A DNA stretch of 64,000 nt from Streptomyces sp. NBC_00554 (GCF_041431135.1 NZ_CP107799.1:7254001-7318000), one strand, 5' to 3'. Counted from the first letter of the stretch, positions 50,093 through 58,704 are shown. Numbers and translations: made by a program. Notes: a model not told the origin generated them from the sequence alone.

Positions 50093-51082
50093 ATGGCAGG
50101 CCGCAAGCAGTTCGACGTGGACGAGGCGCTACGACGTGCGATGCACGTCTTCTGGCGCTGGGGTTATTCGGAGGCCTCGATCGATCGCCTGACCGAGGGC
50201 ACGGGCCTGGGCCGGGGCTCGCTCTACGGCACCTTCGGCGACAAGAGCGCCCTCTTCCGGAAAAGCCTCCAACGGTACGCGCAGACCTACCACCCGCTGT
50301 ACGAGCAGGCACTGTCCGGCCCCCACCCGAGCCCGAGCGCCGTTGTGGCCGCCTACCTACAGGTCGCCCTGAACCGCATCGCCGACCCGACGGTCCCGGA
50401 CGGCTGCCTGGTCACGGTGTCGGCAACGCAGTTCCCGGCCCTCGACGCGGAGGGCCGGGCGATGGTCCGCGCCATGATCGACGGTTTGCGGGCGAGGCTG
50501 GAGCAGGCGTTGCTGGCGGCGGGGGCCGGTGAGCAGGAGGCGGCAGAGCTGGCGTTGTGCACGCTGGCGACGAACAAATCCCTGGCGGTGCTGAGCCGCG
50601 CCGGCTTCTCGGGCGAAGACCTGGCAACCGTCGCGGCAGCCGCCGCCAAGAATGCCGAGGCTGTGCCGAACCGGCCGGCCGAACCGTCGGGGCCGCGGGT
50701 AGCCGTAGTGTCCAGCGCCGTTGTGGCTGTCGCCAGTGTGGTCGGCCCGGGCGCGGAGCCGGCCTGGGCTGCGGCAATTTTCGCGCAGCCGACCGCTGGA
50801 ACTGTCTGGCAGGCGGGTACGACGCAGTCAATCATCTGGTCCAACGCCGTCGTGGGAGAGCAGCCCCTCTGGTTGATGGAGGGCGATCCGGCACATCTGC
50901 GGAAGGTCGGGCAGATCGCGACGGTCGACGGCGCGAGCGGCAGTTACGACTGGGCCATTCCCGCCAACCTGCCCCCAGCCTCGGACTACAGCCTTGCGCT
51001 CGGCAATGCCCCCGACACGGCCTACAGCGGGGAGTTCACGATCACCAGCCCCGGCCAGCAAGCAGCACAGGCCCCGAGCTGA
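50093..51082 (+). CDS. TetR regulator fused to a secreted-type KNH/Kre9-like domain
   Basis: This 329-aa protein has residues 1-190 as an ordinary TetR regulator (HTH at about 10-55, with SIDRLTEGTGLGRGSLYGTF; ligand domain with CLVTVSATQFP). At about residue 191 the sequence changes. A hydrophobic stretch (203-217) ending in AEPAWA looks like the core and cleavage site of a signal peptide. It is followed by a KNH/Kre9-like domain (PTAGTVWQAGTTQSIIW, GSYDWAIPANLPPASDYSL, YSGEFTI), which in Streptomyces is normally a small secreted protein. No stop or frameshift is seen at the junction. It could be a deletion fusion or a membrane-spanning one-component sensor. Confidence 0.85.
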   Translation: MAGRKQFDVDEALRRAMHVFWRWGYSEASIDRLTEGTGLGRGSLYGTFGDKSALFRKSLQRYAQTYHPLYEQALSGPHPSPSAVVAAYLQVALNRIADPTVPDGCLVTVSATQFPALDAEGRAMVRAMIDGLRARLEQALLAAGAGEQEAAELALCTLATNKSLAVLSRAGFSGEDLATVAAAAAKNAEAVPNRPAEPSGPRVAVVSSAVVAVASVVGPGAEPAWAAAIFAQPTAGTVWQAGTTQSIIWSNAVVGEQPLWLMEGDPAHLRKVGQIATVDGASGSYDWAIPANLPPASDYSLALGNAPDTAYSGEFTITSPGQQAAQAPS

Positions 51083-51538
51083 CCCTTGAGTCGGGCCGCC
51101 GCATCGGCACCCCGAGCGGCGGCCACCGTGCTCTGGCCCGACCCCTACGCGCGTGACCATCCATGTCCAACGAGACCATCTGAGATGCCGAGCGAATCGG
51201 ACCAGACCGTTTGAGACAAGGACCAAATCGGCCGGAACGGGACACAAACCGTCCCTACTGATGTCGCCGGAGTGTTGTCGCGGGTGACATGTGGTGATCC
51301 CTGCGGTAGGTCGGAGGTATGCGGTACGCGCAGGGCGGCGGTGACTGGAGCGGAATCAAGGAACTCTGGATGGCCGACGAGCCGACTCACGACGATTTCT
51401 TTGGAGCGGCGAGGGACTGGAAACGGAGCATCAGCCACCGCGCCAGTCCCCGACCCCCTACTCAGACGTCGTAGCCTTCGGCCCGCAGTGCTGCGACAAC
51501 CACACCACGCCCCTGGATACGCCCAACCCCTGCTGATG
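51083..51538. other. Non-coding or degenerate stretch inside the island
   Basis: I see no gene. The region looks less GC-biased than its surroundings. Between 51165 and 51260 it has imperfect repeated motifs (CATCTGAGATG, CCGTTTGAGAC, ATCGGACC/ATCGGCC) like the end of an insertion sequence, possibly of IS21 type. Confidence 0.35.
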
Positions 51539-52015
51539 TCACGGCCAGGTGATCGAGGGACTGTCGAGGCTCAGAATGACGCCGCCCGAGCTGTTGAAGG
51601 CCCTGAACTTCGTGTACGCCGACAGACTCGTGAACTTCGAGGCATCGGCGAACACGTCGGGAGACAAGGTCTCGCTACACGACCTGGCGCTGGTGGACCG
51701 CACCAGCGCACCCGTTGCGGCGTCCACGAGATAGACGCGGTAGCTGGCGCACGACGAAGGATGGGCGTCAACGAAACTCCAACCGTCGAACGTCGTGCCC
51801 GTGCCGAGATAGATGCAGGGCGTCACATTCCAACCGCCCGACGTGTAGGGAGTCCGGCATTGCGCCTCCTCCGTGGCCGGTCCCATCTGTCCGTGCGGGG
51901 TGCTACCTGCGGTGGGATGGGCGGTCGCGGTCTGCGCGCCGGCGGCGGGAGCGCCCAGCAAGGTGCCCGCGGTCAGCACGACGGAACCGAGGGCGGCGGC
52001 GAGATGAGTCTTCAT
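51539..52015 (-). CDS. Small secreted protein with four cysteines, unknown function
   Basis: This 158-aa protein has an N-terminal signal peptide (MKTHLAAALGSVVLTAGTLL, cleavage near AGA-Q around residues 24-28). The mature part of about 130 residues has four Cys (AQCRTPY, PCIYLG, SSCASYRVYLVD, RSCSETL), probably forming two disulphides. A CTGGAGA precedes the ATG. It lies beside the KNH fusion and an ArsR-like regulator in the island. No family is recognised. Confidence 0.75.
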   Translation of the reverse strand: MKTHLAAALGSVVLTAGTLLGAPAAGAQTATAHPTAGSTPHGQMGPATEEAQCRTPYTSGGWNVTPCIYLGTGTTFDGWSFVDAHPSSCASYRVYLVDAATGALVRSTSARSCSETLSPDVFADASKFTSLSAYTKFRAFNSSGGVILSLDSPSITWP

Positions 52016-52138
52016 GCAGTCTCCAGGATGGGATGGGCCGGTTGCGGCTCCACATCCTGGGCAGGTCGGCCCCCTGCGGCCCACCTCTTAAGTCACGGCT
52101 TAAAGGGGCCGGGACGGCAGGCGCGGTGCCCTCGGGTC

Positions 52139-53140
52139 TCACGGTTCCGTCAGGGCTCCGGTCCGCAGCAGGGCCAGCCCGAGGGGGGTGATGAGGTGCA
52201 GCACGGACCCGCCTCGGCGGCTGGTGGTGATGAGGTCCGTGTTCCGCAGCACTGTCGCGTGCTGACTGGCCGCTGCGGCCGTGACGTTGAGGCGGCGGGC
52301 CATTTCGCTGGTCGTGCAGCCTTCCGCGGTCACATGCAGGGCGGCGGCTCGCGTGCGCCCGAGCAGAGACTCCAGGTTCCGCACGGCGGCGCCGTCCGCT
52401 TCTGCCGGTTCGGTACCGGTCAGCGGCCTACGGAGAGCCGGCACGGTCAGGCGGGGTGGCTGGGCGGTATCGAGCGGGTCCCACAGAAGGCTCACTGGGT
52501 GTTTCGAGAAGACCGTGGGTGTGATGATCAGTCCCCTTCCCTGGAGACGTACCTCGACTCGGCGCGGGTAGGGAGCTTCGAGCACCGGCGGACGCCAGCG
52601 GACCAGTGGTGCGCAGACCGAACGCAGCAGCAGATCGATGCCTCCCTCCAGCATCAGGTTCGCGCAACGGGCGGACAGCGCGATCAGTTCGGCCCGTCCT
52701 CGGTGCCAGTAGGGCTCCACGGTCAGTCGATGACAGGCGCGCACGGCCTCGGCGAGTTCCCGCCGCACGTCACGGTCGCCCTCGGACACCCGTCTGGCCC
52801 ATGGCAGGTGTCCGAGGTGGAAGTCGAGACCCTCGAACTCGCGTCGCAGCCGGGACACCGGGGCGTGCAGCAGGTTGTCCACGGCGTGGTCCAGCGAGGG
52901 CACATCACCCATCAGGGCCAGCAGATCAAGCCCGGGACCGCGCACCGGAACCAGGGACGTCAGGGGGCGCGTAGCCGCTCCCATTCGGCCCGCGACCGCT
53001 GACCGCCACGAGCGGAAGTGAGGAAGCTCCCGGTTCTCTCTCAGCAGCTCCAGGCTGTAGTAGACCTCTGCCGCGACGCCGATCGTCGCGGCCACCCGTG
53101 TCCGGGCAAGGTCTTCCGCCGTGAAGTGAATGCGTAACAA
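52139..53140 (-). CDS. ArsR-like winged-helix regulator (long form)
   Basis: This 333-aa protein has a C-terminal winged helix (about residues 265-325: LLGRTRAAALHVTAEGCTTSEMARRLNV, then ASQHATVLRNTDLITTSRRGG), as in the ArsR/SmtB group. The N-terminal domain begins LRIHFTAEDLARTRVA, a pattern typical of Streptomyces long ArsR-like regulators. No metal-binding Cys cluster is visible. The start is uncertain: the TTG at 53140 with GGCAGGGGG upstream fits the usual N-terminus, while a GTG at 53158 or a longer form from 53197 is possible. Confidence 0.8.
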   Translation of the reverse strand: MLRIHFTAEDLARTRVAATIGVAAEVYYSLELLRENRELPHFRSWRSAVAGRMGAATRPLTSLVPVRGPGLDLLALMGDVPSLDHAVDNLLHAPVSRLRREFEGLDFHLGHLPWARRVSEGDRDVRRELAEAVRACHRLTVEPYWHRGRAELIALSARCANLMLEGGIDLLLRSVCAPLVRWRPPVLEAPYPRRVEVRLQGRGLIITPTVFSKHPVSLLWDPLDTAQPPRLTVPALRRPLTGTEPAEADGAAVRNLESLLGRTRAAALHVTAEGCTTSEMARRLNVTAAAASQHATVLRNTDLITTSRRGGSVLHLITPLGLALLRTGALTEP

Positions 53141-53527
53141 CGACCGGCCCCCTGCCACCGAAGTAGAGCGCGTGAGCGCACCCTCAGCATGCCCCAATCC
53201 GCCGCGCCCGATCCGGTTTCAGGCGTAGGCCGCGCCCGCTTGCCGACTGCGCATACGCCCCCGCAGACCGGTTCGTGGAGCGGATCGGGTCTGCCCCGGT
53301 ATGACTTGGATCATCGCTGAGTCAGGGGAGGGGAGCGGATTTCGTAGTGCCTGATGATTTGTTCGCCTCAAGCCGGCTGGAGGAGGAGGGCCGGGGCCCG
53401 TGTGGCTGTCAGGCGTCGTAAGAGCAAGACGCTCGGTGCCGCCTTACGCCTGACGCCGAGCCGCCCTCAGGCCGTTAAGGGCGACCCAGAACACCAATAG
53501 GGACAGGTCAGCGGGGTTTCCCCCTCA
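53141..53527. other. Intergenic region with hairpin and possible transposase remnant
   Basis: GTCAGGCG...(53408) pairs with CGCCTGAC (53447-53454) with a longer imperfect extension (CTTACGCCTGAC). A short frame from 53347 reads VPDDLFASSRLEEE, reminiscent of the start of IS5-type transposases, then stops. No intact gene is seen. Confidence 0.35.
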
Positions 53528-53567
53528 GAACGACACATAGGGCCGACGGTCGTGAACCGTTTGCCCC
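53528..53567. repeat. Direct repeat R2 bracketing the accessory island
   Basis: This is a degenerate copy of R1 (48858-48897), 34 of 40 identical and in the same orientation. Its hairpin potential is weakened by the substitutions. Confidence 0.75.
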
Positions 53568-53588
53568 ACGGTGTTCCCTGCAGCAGAA

Positions 53589-54413
53589 CTAGCGGCCGAC
53601 GACGCGATGCTCGGGAATCCACCGCTGCGCGAAATCAACCGCATCCACGAACCTCACCGCCCGGCACCGCGCGGCCCCCACCACGCCGCTGACACGCACC
53701 GCTGCCCCCAAGCCCGCGCCCTCGAACTCCGCTCCCAACTCCCCGAAATCGCTGTCGTCCAGGGCGACATCGTCGTACTCCCACCACTGGCGTCGGCCGT
53801 CGCGGCGGACCACGCACCTGTAGGACCGATGGGGAGGGGAATCGACTCGGTACTCGCCGAGATGGAAGGCGGTGCATCTGTTGAAGCCGACGCCGAGCAG
53901 CAGGATCTGTGCCCCCAGCTCGTACAGCCGGGCCAGAGGGGAACTCTCGCCCAGGAGGCAGTCGGGGTGATGGTCGGCGGTGATCTTCGCGGCGTGGGGG
54001 CCGAGGGCGGCGAAGGAGGTCTGGGGGTGGGCGCTGCGCAGGGAGTGCGGGTGGAGTCGGGTCGTCTCGGCGAGGATTCCCACGTCGGTCGACGGGGTGG
54101 TCGCCGGGTCGAACGGCGGCATGTTGTCCCGGAAGGCGGCGCGGGCCTCGTCGCTCAGGCCGCGGACCCGTTCCATGTGGGCGGTCGACGTGGACGAGTT
54201 GTCCGAGGTGAACGCGGGAACGACCACGGTGCCATCAGGGCCGAGCGCGCGGCGCAGCGCGCGGAGCACGGTGGCCGCTCCTCCCTCGACCTTTCCGAGG
54301 GAGCGCAGGGAAGAGTGCACCAGCAGGACGCCCCCCTCGTGGATTCCCAGCTCGGTGAGCTGGTGAGTCAGCTGTGACTCGGTGAGTCCGGTCCCGTCGG
54401 CAGCCGTGCTCAA
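53589..54413 (-). CDS. Aminoglycoside N(3)-acetyltransferase family protein
   Basis: This 274-aa acetyl-CoA-dependent enzyme of the AAC(3) fold has VLLVHSSLRSLGKVEGG near residue 30, DGTVVVPAFTSD, the FDPATTPST segment and ILLLGVGFNRCTAFHLGEYR with the catalytic-region His. Members inactivate gentamicin-class antibiotics, but many chromosomal actinobacterial copies have other substrates. The TTG start at 54413 is preceded by GAGGAA and gives the standard family length. A longer reading to 54782 crosses into another gene and is not supported. Confidence 0.85.
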   Translation of the reverse strand: MSTAADGTGLTESQLTHQLTELGIHEGGVLLVHSSLRSLGKVEGGAATVLRALRRALGPDGTVVVPAFTSDNSSTSTAHMERVRGLSDEARAAFRDNMPPFDPATTPSTDVGILAETTRLHPHSLRSAHPQTSFAALGPHAAKITADHHPDCLLGESSPLARLYELGAQILLLGVGFNRCTAFHLGEYRVDSPPHRSYRCVVRRDGRRQWWEYDDVALDDSDFGELGAEFEGAGLGAAVRVSGVVGAARCRAVRFVDAVDFAQRWIPEHRVVGR

Positions 54414-54436
54414 GGTTCCTCGTCCCCCTCCGCCGC

Positions 54437-54468
54437 AAAGCCGCGGCGCCAAGGCGCGCCGCGGCTTT
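54437..54468 (-). terminator. Terminator after the VOC gene
   Basis: AAAGCCGCGGCG and CGCCGCGGCTTT form a 12-bp stem with an 8-base loop between the VOC gene and the acetyltransferase gene. Confidence 0.75.
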
Positions 54469-54493
54469 CCCGTGTTGTGTCGAAGGTAGTGAA

Positions 54494-54934
54494 CTACTGC
54501 TGCTGCGCAGCCAGTTCGCCGAGCAGCTTGTGCAGGGGCTTCGCCGCCCGCTGCCGGTACTCCTGGATCGCCCAGCCGTTCCCGTCCGGGTCCTTGAAGT
54601 ACATGAACGTGGCGCCGTCCTCCGGCGAGAAGGCCTGCGGCTCGCTGACGTCGAGACCCCGCTCCCGCAGCTCCTCGTACGCCGCCTTGGCGTCCTCCAC
54701 ACACAGCTGCATACCGTGGTACGTCCCCGGCTGCGGCGTCCCCGTCGGGATCGGGAGGCCGTCGATGAGCGCGATGGAACACCCGGACCCGGGCGGCGTC
54801 AGCTGCACGATCCGCACGCCCTCCATCACCTCTCGGTCGAGGTCCACGTGGAAACCGACCTTGTCCCGGTAGAACTCCTTGGCGCGGTCCACGTCGGTGA
54901 CCGGCATCATAATCACTTCGAGGGTCATGTCCAT
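54494..54934 (-). CDS. VOC (glyoxalase/bleomycin-resistance) family protein
   Basis: This 146-aa protein is made of two beta-alpha-beta-beta-beta modules. The first opens LEVIMMPVTDVDRAKEFY and the second ends TFMYFKDPDGNGWAIQEY. His and Glu positions in HGMQLCVED and IQEY can bind metal. The function could be dioxygenase, isomerase or drug sequestration. AAAGGAG lies nine bases before the ATG at 54934. The promoter carries an unusual set of TGGATC repeats. Confidence 0.88.
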   Translation of the reverse strand: MDMTLEVIMMPVTDVDRAKEFYRDKVGFHVDLDREVMEGVRIVQLTPPGSGCSIALIDGLPIPTGTPQPGTYHGMQLCVEDAKAAYEELRERGLDVSEPQAFSPEDGATFMYFKDPDGNGWAIQEYRQRAAKPLHKLLGELAAQQQ

Positions 54935-54967
54935 GGGACGACTCCTTTGTCGTACGACGTCATGTAC

Positions 54968-55011
54968 TGGATCAACTTGATCCACTGGATCCATTCGGTC
55001 CGCTGGATCCA
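54968..55011 (-). promoter_or_regulatory. Palindrome array upstream of the VOC gene
   Basis: TGGATCAA-C-TTGATCCA (54968-54984) is a perfect palindrome. TGGATCCA recurs at 54986 and 55004, each 18 bases from the previous TGGATC. This looks like a multi-site operator, of MarR-like style; no regulator gene is adjacent. Confidence 0.6.
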
Positions 55012-55015
55012 AAGA

Positions 55016-55543
55016 TCACTCGAATCGCCAGCGCGTCTGGCTGAACGGCTCCCCCTTACCGAACCCGAAAGCGGTCCGGGGCGCCACAGAGAAGACAAGA
55101 GCGGGGCCGCCGTCTCCCTGGAACGTGCCCTGGAACTCCGCGTCCTCCCCTACCTCGAAATGCCACTCGGCGCCGTACTTCTCCTCCCACGCCTTGGCCA
55201 GGCCGTGCAGCCGGGCCTGGTCCGTCACGCGGACCGCCTCGCCCTCGACGACGAGGTCGTAACCCTCGGCCCAGGTGTTGGTGCCCGTGGTGAGGACGAC
55301 CTGCGGATTCCCGGCGAGGTTGAGCGCCTTCCGCTCCTGCGCGCCGGTGGCGAAGTGCAGCGCCCCGTCCTGCCAGACACCGATCAGCGGCGTCACATGC
55401 GGCCGCCCGTCCGGCCGAACCGTCGACAGCCAGTACAGCTCGGCCGCGGCCAGCCGCGCCACGGCCTCCGGCCAGGGGGTCGCCCCCGCTCCGGGGCTGC
55501 CGTAGCGCGGGTCGAGCTCGGTCTGCGGTTGTGTTTCGGGCAT
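55016..55543 (-). CDS. Pyridoxamine 5'-phosphate oxidase-fold flavin/F420 protein
   Basis: This 175-aa split-barrel protein has LYWLSTVRPDGRPHVTPLIGVWQDGALHFATG and a QERKALNLAGNPQVVLTTG segment, as in the PPOX-class F420- or FMN-dependent family. The substrate is unknown. The start at 55543 is preceded by AGGAGGAG. It lies 81 bases before the VOC gene on the same strand, and the palindrome array lies in between. Confidence 0.88.
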   Translation of the reverse strand: MPETQPQTELDPRYGSPGAGATPWPEAVARLAAAELYWLSTVRPDGRPHVTPLIGVWQDGALHFATGAQERKALNLAGNPQVVLTTGTNTWAEGYDLVVEGEAVRVTDQARLHGLAKAWEEKYGAEWHFEVGEDAEFQGTFQGDGGPALVFSVAPRTAFGFGKGEPFSQTRWRFE

Positions 55544-55662
55544 GGCTCTCCTCCTGCATCGACATGGTCCCGCCGTAGGGGAGACCCCGCACACCGGCGG
55601 AAGTCATCGGTGCCTGGTGATGGCGCCCGCCCCGGAGCTTCCGACCAGGTCTGCGGTTACGC

Positions 55663-55682
55663 TCAAGGTCGTACGACCTTGA
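55663..55682. promoter_or_regulatory. Perfect 20-bp palindrome in the glnE promoter/leader
   Basis: TCAAGGTCGTACGACCTTGA is fully self-complementary and ends 19 bases before the glnE ATG, just upstream of its ribosome site. Confidence 0.7.
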
Positions 55683-55701
55683 TCCGACGGGAGGGCCGAG
55701 G

Positions 55702-58700
55702 ATGACGGCGCCGGGGCGCAGGAGCAGTACCTTCACGCGGCTGCTGCGGCACGGTTTTACCGATCCGTCGGGGGCCGAGCGGCTTCTGGAGAGTGTCGAG
55801 CTGGCGCCGATAAAGGCCGATCCGGTGCTCCTCGAGGCGCTGGGGGCCACCGCCGACCCGGATCTGGCGCTGCTCGGGCTGGTACGGCTCGTCGAGGCGC
55901 AGGACGGGCGCCCGGAGCGGCGCGAACTGCTCGACACGCTCATCGCGGCGAAGCCCCTGCGGGACCGGTTGCTTGGCGTGCTCGGCGCCTCCGCGGCGCT
56001 CGGCGACCATCTCGCCCGGCATCCGCGCGACTGGCAGGTGCTCGTGACGTACGAGCCGCAGGACCTGCACCCCGGGGTGGAGGAGTTCGAGCGGGGGCTC
56101 GCCGAGGCGGACGATCCCGTCACGCTGCGCGTCGCCTACCGGCGCTGCCTGTTGTCCATCGCCGCGCGTGACGTGTGCGGCACGACCGATCTCGCGCAGA
56201 CGGCCGCCGAGCTCGCCGATCTCGCGACGGCGACCCTGCGTGCCGCGCTCGCCATAGCCCGGGCCGCCGCGCCCGACGATGCCGCGCTGTGCCGGCTCGC
56301 CGTCATCGCGATGGGCAAGTGCGGTGGCCACGAGCTCAATTACGTGTCCGACGTCGATGTGATCTTTGTGGGGGAGGCGGCGGACGGGGCCGATGAGGGG
56401 AAGGCGATCCAAGCCGCCACCCGGCTTGCCTCGCATCTGATGCGGATCTGCTCCGAGACCACCGTCGAGGGCAGTATCTGGCCCGTCGACGCGAATCTGC
56501 GGCCCGAGGGCAGGAACGGGCCGCTCGTACGGACGCTCAGCAGCCACCTCGCGTACTACCAGCGGTGGGCCAAGACCTGGGAGTTCCAAGCCCTCCTCAA
56601 AGCGCGGCCGGTGGCCGGTGACCTCGTGCTCGGCGAGAGTTACGTCGCCACGCTCGCGCCCCTCGTCTGGCACGCCGCCGAGCGTGCGAACTTCGTTCCC
56701 GACGTGCAGAAGATGCGGCGGAGGGTGGTGGAGAACATCCCCGTCGCCGAGGTCGAGCGTGAGCTGAAGCTCGGGCCCGGAGGGTTGCGGGATGTCGAAT
56801 TCGCCGTACAGCTGCTGCAGTTGGTGCACGGGCGTGCCGATACTTCGCTGCGGAGCGGGACCACACTCGACGCGCTGAAGGCGCTGGCTGCGGGTGGCTA
56901 TGTGGGGCGCGCCGACGCCGTGCAGCTCGATGAGGCGTATCGCTTTCTGCGGTCCATGGAGCACCGGATACAGCTCTACCGGCTGCGGCGGACCCACCTC
57001 GTGCCCGAGGAGGACGCCGATCTGCGGCGCATCGGGCGGTCGTTGGGCCTGCGCGCCGATCCTGTCGTGGAGCTGAACCGCGAGTGGAAGCGGCACGCTG
57101 CCGTCGTACGGCGGCTGCACGAGAAGCTCTTCTACCGGCCGCTGCTCGATGCCGTCGCCCAACTCGCCCCCGGCGAGACCAGGTTGAGTGCCGATGCGGC
57201 CCGGGAGCGGCTGGTCGCGCTCGGGTACGCCGATCCGGCGGCGGCGCTTCGGCATCTGGAGGCGCTGGCTTCCGGGGTTTCGCGCAAGGCCGCGATCCAA
57301 CGGACGTTGCTGCCTGTGCTGTTGGGGTGGTTCGCGGATTCCGCCGATCCCGATGCGGGGTTGCTCAACTTCCGTAAGGTGTCGGACGCGTTGGGGAAGA
57401 CGCCGTGGTATCTGCGGCTGTTGAGGGACGAGGGTGCTGCCGCCGAGAATCTGGCGCGGGTGCTGTCCGCCGGGCGGCTCGCGCCCGATCTGCTGATGCG
57501 TGCGCCGGAGGCGGTCGCCCTGCTCGGTGACGGGGACGGGGGTAGGGGTGGGCTCGAACCTCGGTCCCGTGGCCATCTGGAGCAGGAGATCCTTGCTGCG
57601 GTGGGGCGGGCCGCGGGGGGTGAGCAGGCGGTTACGGCGGCGCGGGGGGTGCGGCGGCGGGAGCTGTTTCGTATCTCCGCCGCCGACATCGTTGCCTCGT
57701 ACGGGACCGAGGAGAATCCGGCCGTTGCGGACCAAGGTGCGCTGGTGGATCTGGTGGGTGGTGCGGTCTCCGATCTGACTGCGGCGACTCTTGCGGGGAC
57801 GTTGCGGGCCGTCGTGCGGGACGGGTGGGGGGAGACTCTTCCTACTCGGTTCGCCGTCATCGGCATGGGGCGGTTCGGGGGGCATGAGCTGGGCTACGGG
57901 TCCGATGCCGATGTGCTGTTCGTGCATGAACCCCGGGACGGTGTTGATGAGCAGGAGGCGTCTCGGGCCGCCAACTCTGTTGTCTCCGAGATGCGGCGGC
58001 TGCTTCAGATCTCGAGTGCGGATCCGCCCTTGTTGATCGATGCGGATCTGCGGCCTGAAGGGAAGTCCGGGCCGCTGGTGCGGACGCTCAATTCCTATGA
58101 GGCGTACTACCGGCGCTGGTCGCTGGTGTGGGAGTCGCAGGCCTTGTTGCGGGCCGAAGCCGTTGCCGGTGACGAGGACTTGGGGCGGCGGTTCATCGAG
58201 CTGATCGATCCTCTGCGGTATCCGGCGGAGGGGCTTGGGGACGATGCCGTACGGGAGATCCGGCGGCTCAAGGCGCGGATGGAGTCGGAGCGGATGCCGC
58301 GTGGTGCCGATCCCACGCTGCATACCAAGCTCGGGCGGGGTGGGTTGTCCGACGTCGAGTGGACCGTGCAGTTGCTGCAGCTTCGGCATGGGTGGGTGGA
58401 GCCGGGGTTGCGGACCACCCGGACGCGGGAGGCCTTGGCGGCCGGCTGTGCGGCGGGGCTCCTTGCCGGGGAGGACGCGGCGATTCTGGATGAGGCGTGG
58501 GTGTTGGCTACGCGGGTGCGGAACGCGGTGATGCTGGTGCGGGGGCGGGCCGGGGATACGTTTCCGTCGGATGGGCGGGAACTGGCTGCGGTGGGGCGGT
58601 ACTTGGGGTACGGGCCGGGGCATGTGGGGGACATGCTCGACGACTATCGGCGGACTACTCGGCGGGCTCGGGCCGTGGTGGATGAGTTGTTCTACGGGGC

Positions 58701-58704
58701 GTGA
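55702..58704 (+). CDS. glnE: Bifunctional glutamine synthetase adenylyltransferase/deadenylase
   Basis: This 1000-aa GlnE attaches AMP to, and removes it from, the regulatory tyrosine of glutamine synthetase. The two nucleotidyltransferase domains are clear. The N-terminal (deadenylation) motif is CGGHELNYVSDVDVIF near residue 210, and the C-terminal (adenylation) motif is FGGHELGYGSDADVLF near residue 730. Each is followed by a helical GlnD/PII-uridylyltransferase-like domain (GGLRDVEFAVQLLQL and GGLSDVEWTVQLLQL). GGGAGGGCCGAGG precedes the ATG. The glnA2-type gene of this window lacks the target Tyr, so its substrate enzyme must be encoded elsewhere. Confidence 0.96.
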   Translation: MTAPGRRSSTFTRLLRHGFTDPSGAERLLESVELAPIKADPVLLEALGATADPDLALLGLVRLVEAQDGRPERRELLDTLIAAKPLRDRLLGVLGASAALGDHLARHPRDWQVLVTYEPQDLHPGVEEFERGLAEADDPVTLRVAYRRCLLSIAARDVCGTTDLAQTAAELADLATATLRAALAIARAAAPDDAALCRLAVIAMGKCGGHELNYVSDVDVIFVGEAADGADEGKAIQAATRLASHLMRICSETTVEGSIWPVDANLRPEGRNGPLVRTLSSHLAYYQRWAKTWEFQALLKARPVAGDLVLGESYVATLAPLVWHAAERANFVPDVQKMRRRVVENIPVAEVERELKLGPGGLRDVEFAVQLLQLVHGRADTSLRSGTTLDALKALAAGGYVGRADAVQLDEAYRFLRSMEHRIQLYRLRRTHLVPEEDADLRRIGRSLGLRADPVVELNREWKRHAAVVRRLHEKLFYRPLLDAVAQLAPGETRLSADAARERLVALGYADPAAALRHLEALASGVSRKAAIQRTLLPVLLGWFADSADPDAGLLNFRKVSDALGKTPWYLRLLRDEGAAAENLARVLSAGRLAPDLLMRAPEAVALLGDGDGGRGGLEPRSRGHLEQEILAAVGRAAGGEQAVTAARGVRRRELFRISAADIVASYGTEENPAVADQGALVDLVGGAVSDLTAATLAGTLRAVVRDGWGETLPTRFAVIGMGRFGGHELGYGSDADVLFVHEPRDGVDEQEASRAANSVVSEMRRLLQISSADPPLLIDADLRPEGKSGPLVRTLNSYEAYYRRWSLVWESQALLRAEAVAGDEDLGRRFIELIDPLRYPAEGLGDDAVREIRRLKARMESERMPRGADPTLHTKLGRGGLSDVEWTVQLLQLRHGWVEPGLRTTRTREALAAGCAAGLLAGEDAAILDEAWVLATRVRNAVMLVRGRAGDTFPSDGRELAAVGRYLGYGPGHVGDMLDDYRRTTRRARAVVDELFYGA

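Noticed and set aside
51272..53002. A 576-codon plus-strand frame across the island
   Set aside because: It runs antisense to the small secreted protein and the ArsR-like gene and shows no motif; codon bias favours the minus-strand genes.
55663..58623. A 986-codon open frame on the minus strand opposite glnE
   Set aside because: It has low-complexity Pro/Arg/Gln/His composition with no domain, and is fully antisense to a gene with both GlnE catalytic motifs. This is a typical shadow frame in high-GC DNA.
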